Part shown: in pieces, positions 63,497 to 64,000 of the stretch | Layout: each line of letters begins with the position of its first letter | How positions within the stretch are numbered: the stretch's first letter is position 1 | Assembly (NCBI GenBank): GCA_963678675.1 | Contig: OY783194.1 | Coordinates: forward strand, 8,795,744 to 8,859,743 | Source of the DNA: Xiphydria camelus | Taxonomy: Eukaryota; Arthropoda; Insecta; Hymenoptera; Xiphydriidae | DNA length: 64,000 bases | Direction: 5' to 3' | Translations under genes and position numbers: made by a program | The notes under the pieces: model-generated | What the model saw: the letters and a program-made list of their open reading frames with translations, nothing else | What the model was told of the DNA's origin: nothing | The model's database searches: none

Positions 63497-64000
63497 GAAT
63501 ATCATTTATTAAAAGTTGCTAAAAAGTTTCCAATACTTTACAACCGGAAAAAACCCAGCGGGCCTAGTGGCCCAGATGAGCATGTGGTGTGTAGCTTAAT
63601 GCAGAGTGATTTCTGGTCACTCTGTCCCTCCTAAACGGGCTTTGCAGCGTCTACTAAATAAGAAATAGTTAGTTCCGAGACAGCAATAACGAAGTCTATG
63701 TGATTTTTGGACGTGTGAACGTTAAAACCCGCGCTGAAGCCACTACTACTTAATAAGTACTGCTGGCTGTTGCGTTTTCTACGGTAAATCTACTCGTTGC
63801 AAGCATAGTTTGGACGTTGTGGCGGGGGTGTCTGGCAACTGACGTCACGCAACGTAGCCTCGTGTCGAGGTCCCGTTTTCTAGCCTCGCGTCAATTCATG
63901 ATTTTTAAATATTTATAGCACGATTAACTCTTAATATTTTGCGCTACAACTTCGGTTAACGTTTTTGTGACCCAAGCTCTATCGATTTTAATTTAAAAAA
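63497..64000. other. no gene recognised
   Basis: The stretch 63530-63600 (TTTACAACCGGAAAAAACCC) resembles the arm interior of the 3-kb element pair near 6480-6520. No PB1-type first exon of p62 was seen here. Confidence 0.45.

Overview
This window is a piece of an arthropod, most likely insect, genome. It is AT-rich and intron-bearing, and almost all of it is interspersed repeats: DNA transposons of the Transib, PIF/Harbinger, piggyBac, Tc1/mariner and P/THAP9 types, Ty3/gypsy LTR elements including a CsRn1-like one, and an APE-type LINE. The mixture resembles hymenopteran genomes, but that placement is an inference. No bacterial-type operons, CRISPR arrays or rRNA genes were seen.

The only host gene recognised is ref(2)P/SQSTM1 (p62) on the minus strand. 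One exon (53983-55031) encodes the end of PB1, the ZZ zinc finger, a low-complexity linker and a WxxL LIR-like motif. The last exon (35764-35997) encodes the UBA domain and the stop. The two are joined in phase 0 by canonical splice sites across an intron of about 18 kb that is packed with transposons. The first exon (start of PB1) was not found and probably lies beyond 64000. Everything left of 35764 is downstream intergenic sequence.

Layout. 1-1.65 kb: two HARBI1-like fragments in opposite orientation. 2.41-8.65 kb: two inverted copies of a ~3.1 kb terminal-inverted-repeat element, separated by a single TAA and each carrying a piggyBac C-terminal relic. 9.55-12.79 kb: a degenerate Transib. 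12.8-14.4 kb: a PIF-like element and an endonuclease/exonuclease/phosphatase relic. 15.02-19.54 kb: a complete but dead gypsy element with 162-bp LTRs and TSD AAAAT. 19.8-23.7 kb: a THAP/P-element-like transposase relic. 23.7-26.5 kb: small foldbacks, a Harbinger 5' end and LTR remnants. 26.47-31.81 kb: a CsRn1-like element (TSD AAAC) with a TA-flanked 1.09-kb transposon inside gag. 31.9-35.3 kb: several MITEs, some nested. 36-53.9 kb (p62 intron): a mariner relic, two large palindromes, a minus-strand LINE with a piggyBac derivative inserted in its ORF2, and a large foldback nested in another element. 55.3-64 kb (upstream intron): foldbacks, a second Transib with perfect CACAGTG ends and CATCG duplications, a tRNA-like unit, mariner derivatives, a ~660-bp CT tract, and nested piggyBac and mariner MITEs.

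The strongest leads are: (1) two diverged Transib (RAG1-related) elements that share ~121-bp subterminal tandem repeats, one of which seems to have lost exactly its terminal heptamer; (2) the back-to-back TAA-separated inverted element pair; (3) two unrelated-looking TA-type elements that both begin TAGGGTnAACC and carry arrays of their own TIR-proximal motif. All element classes are judged by eye from protein motifs, terminal repeats and target-site duplications.
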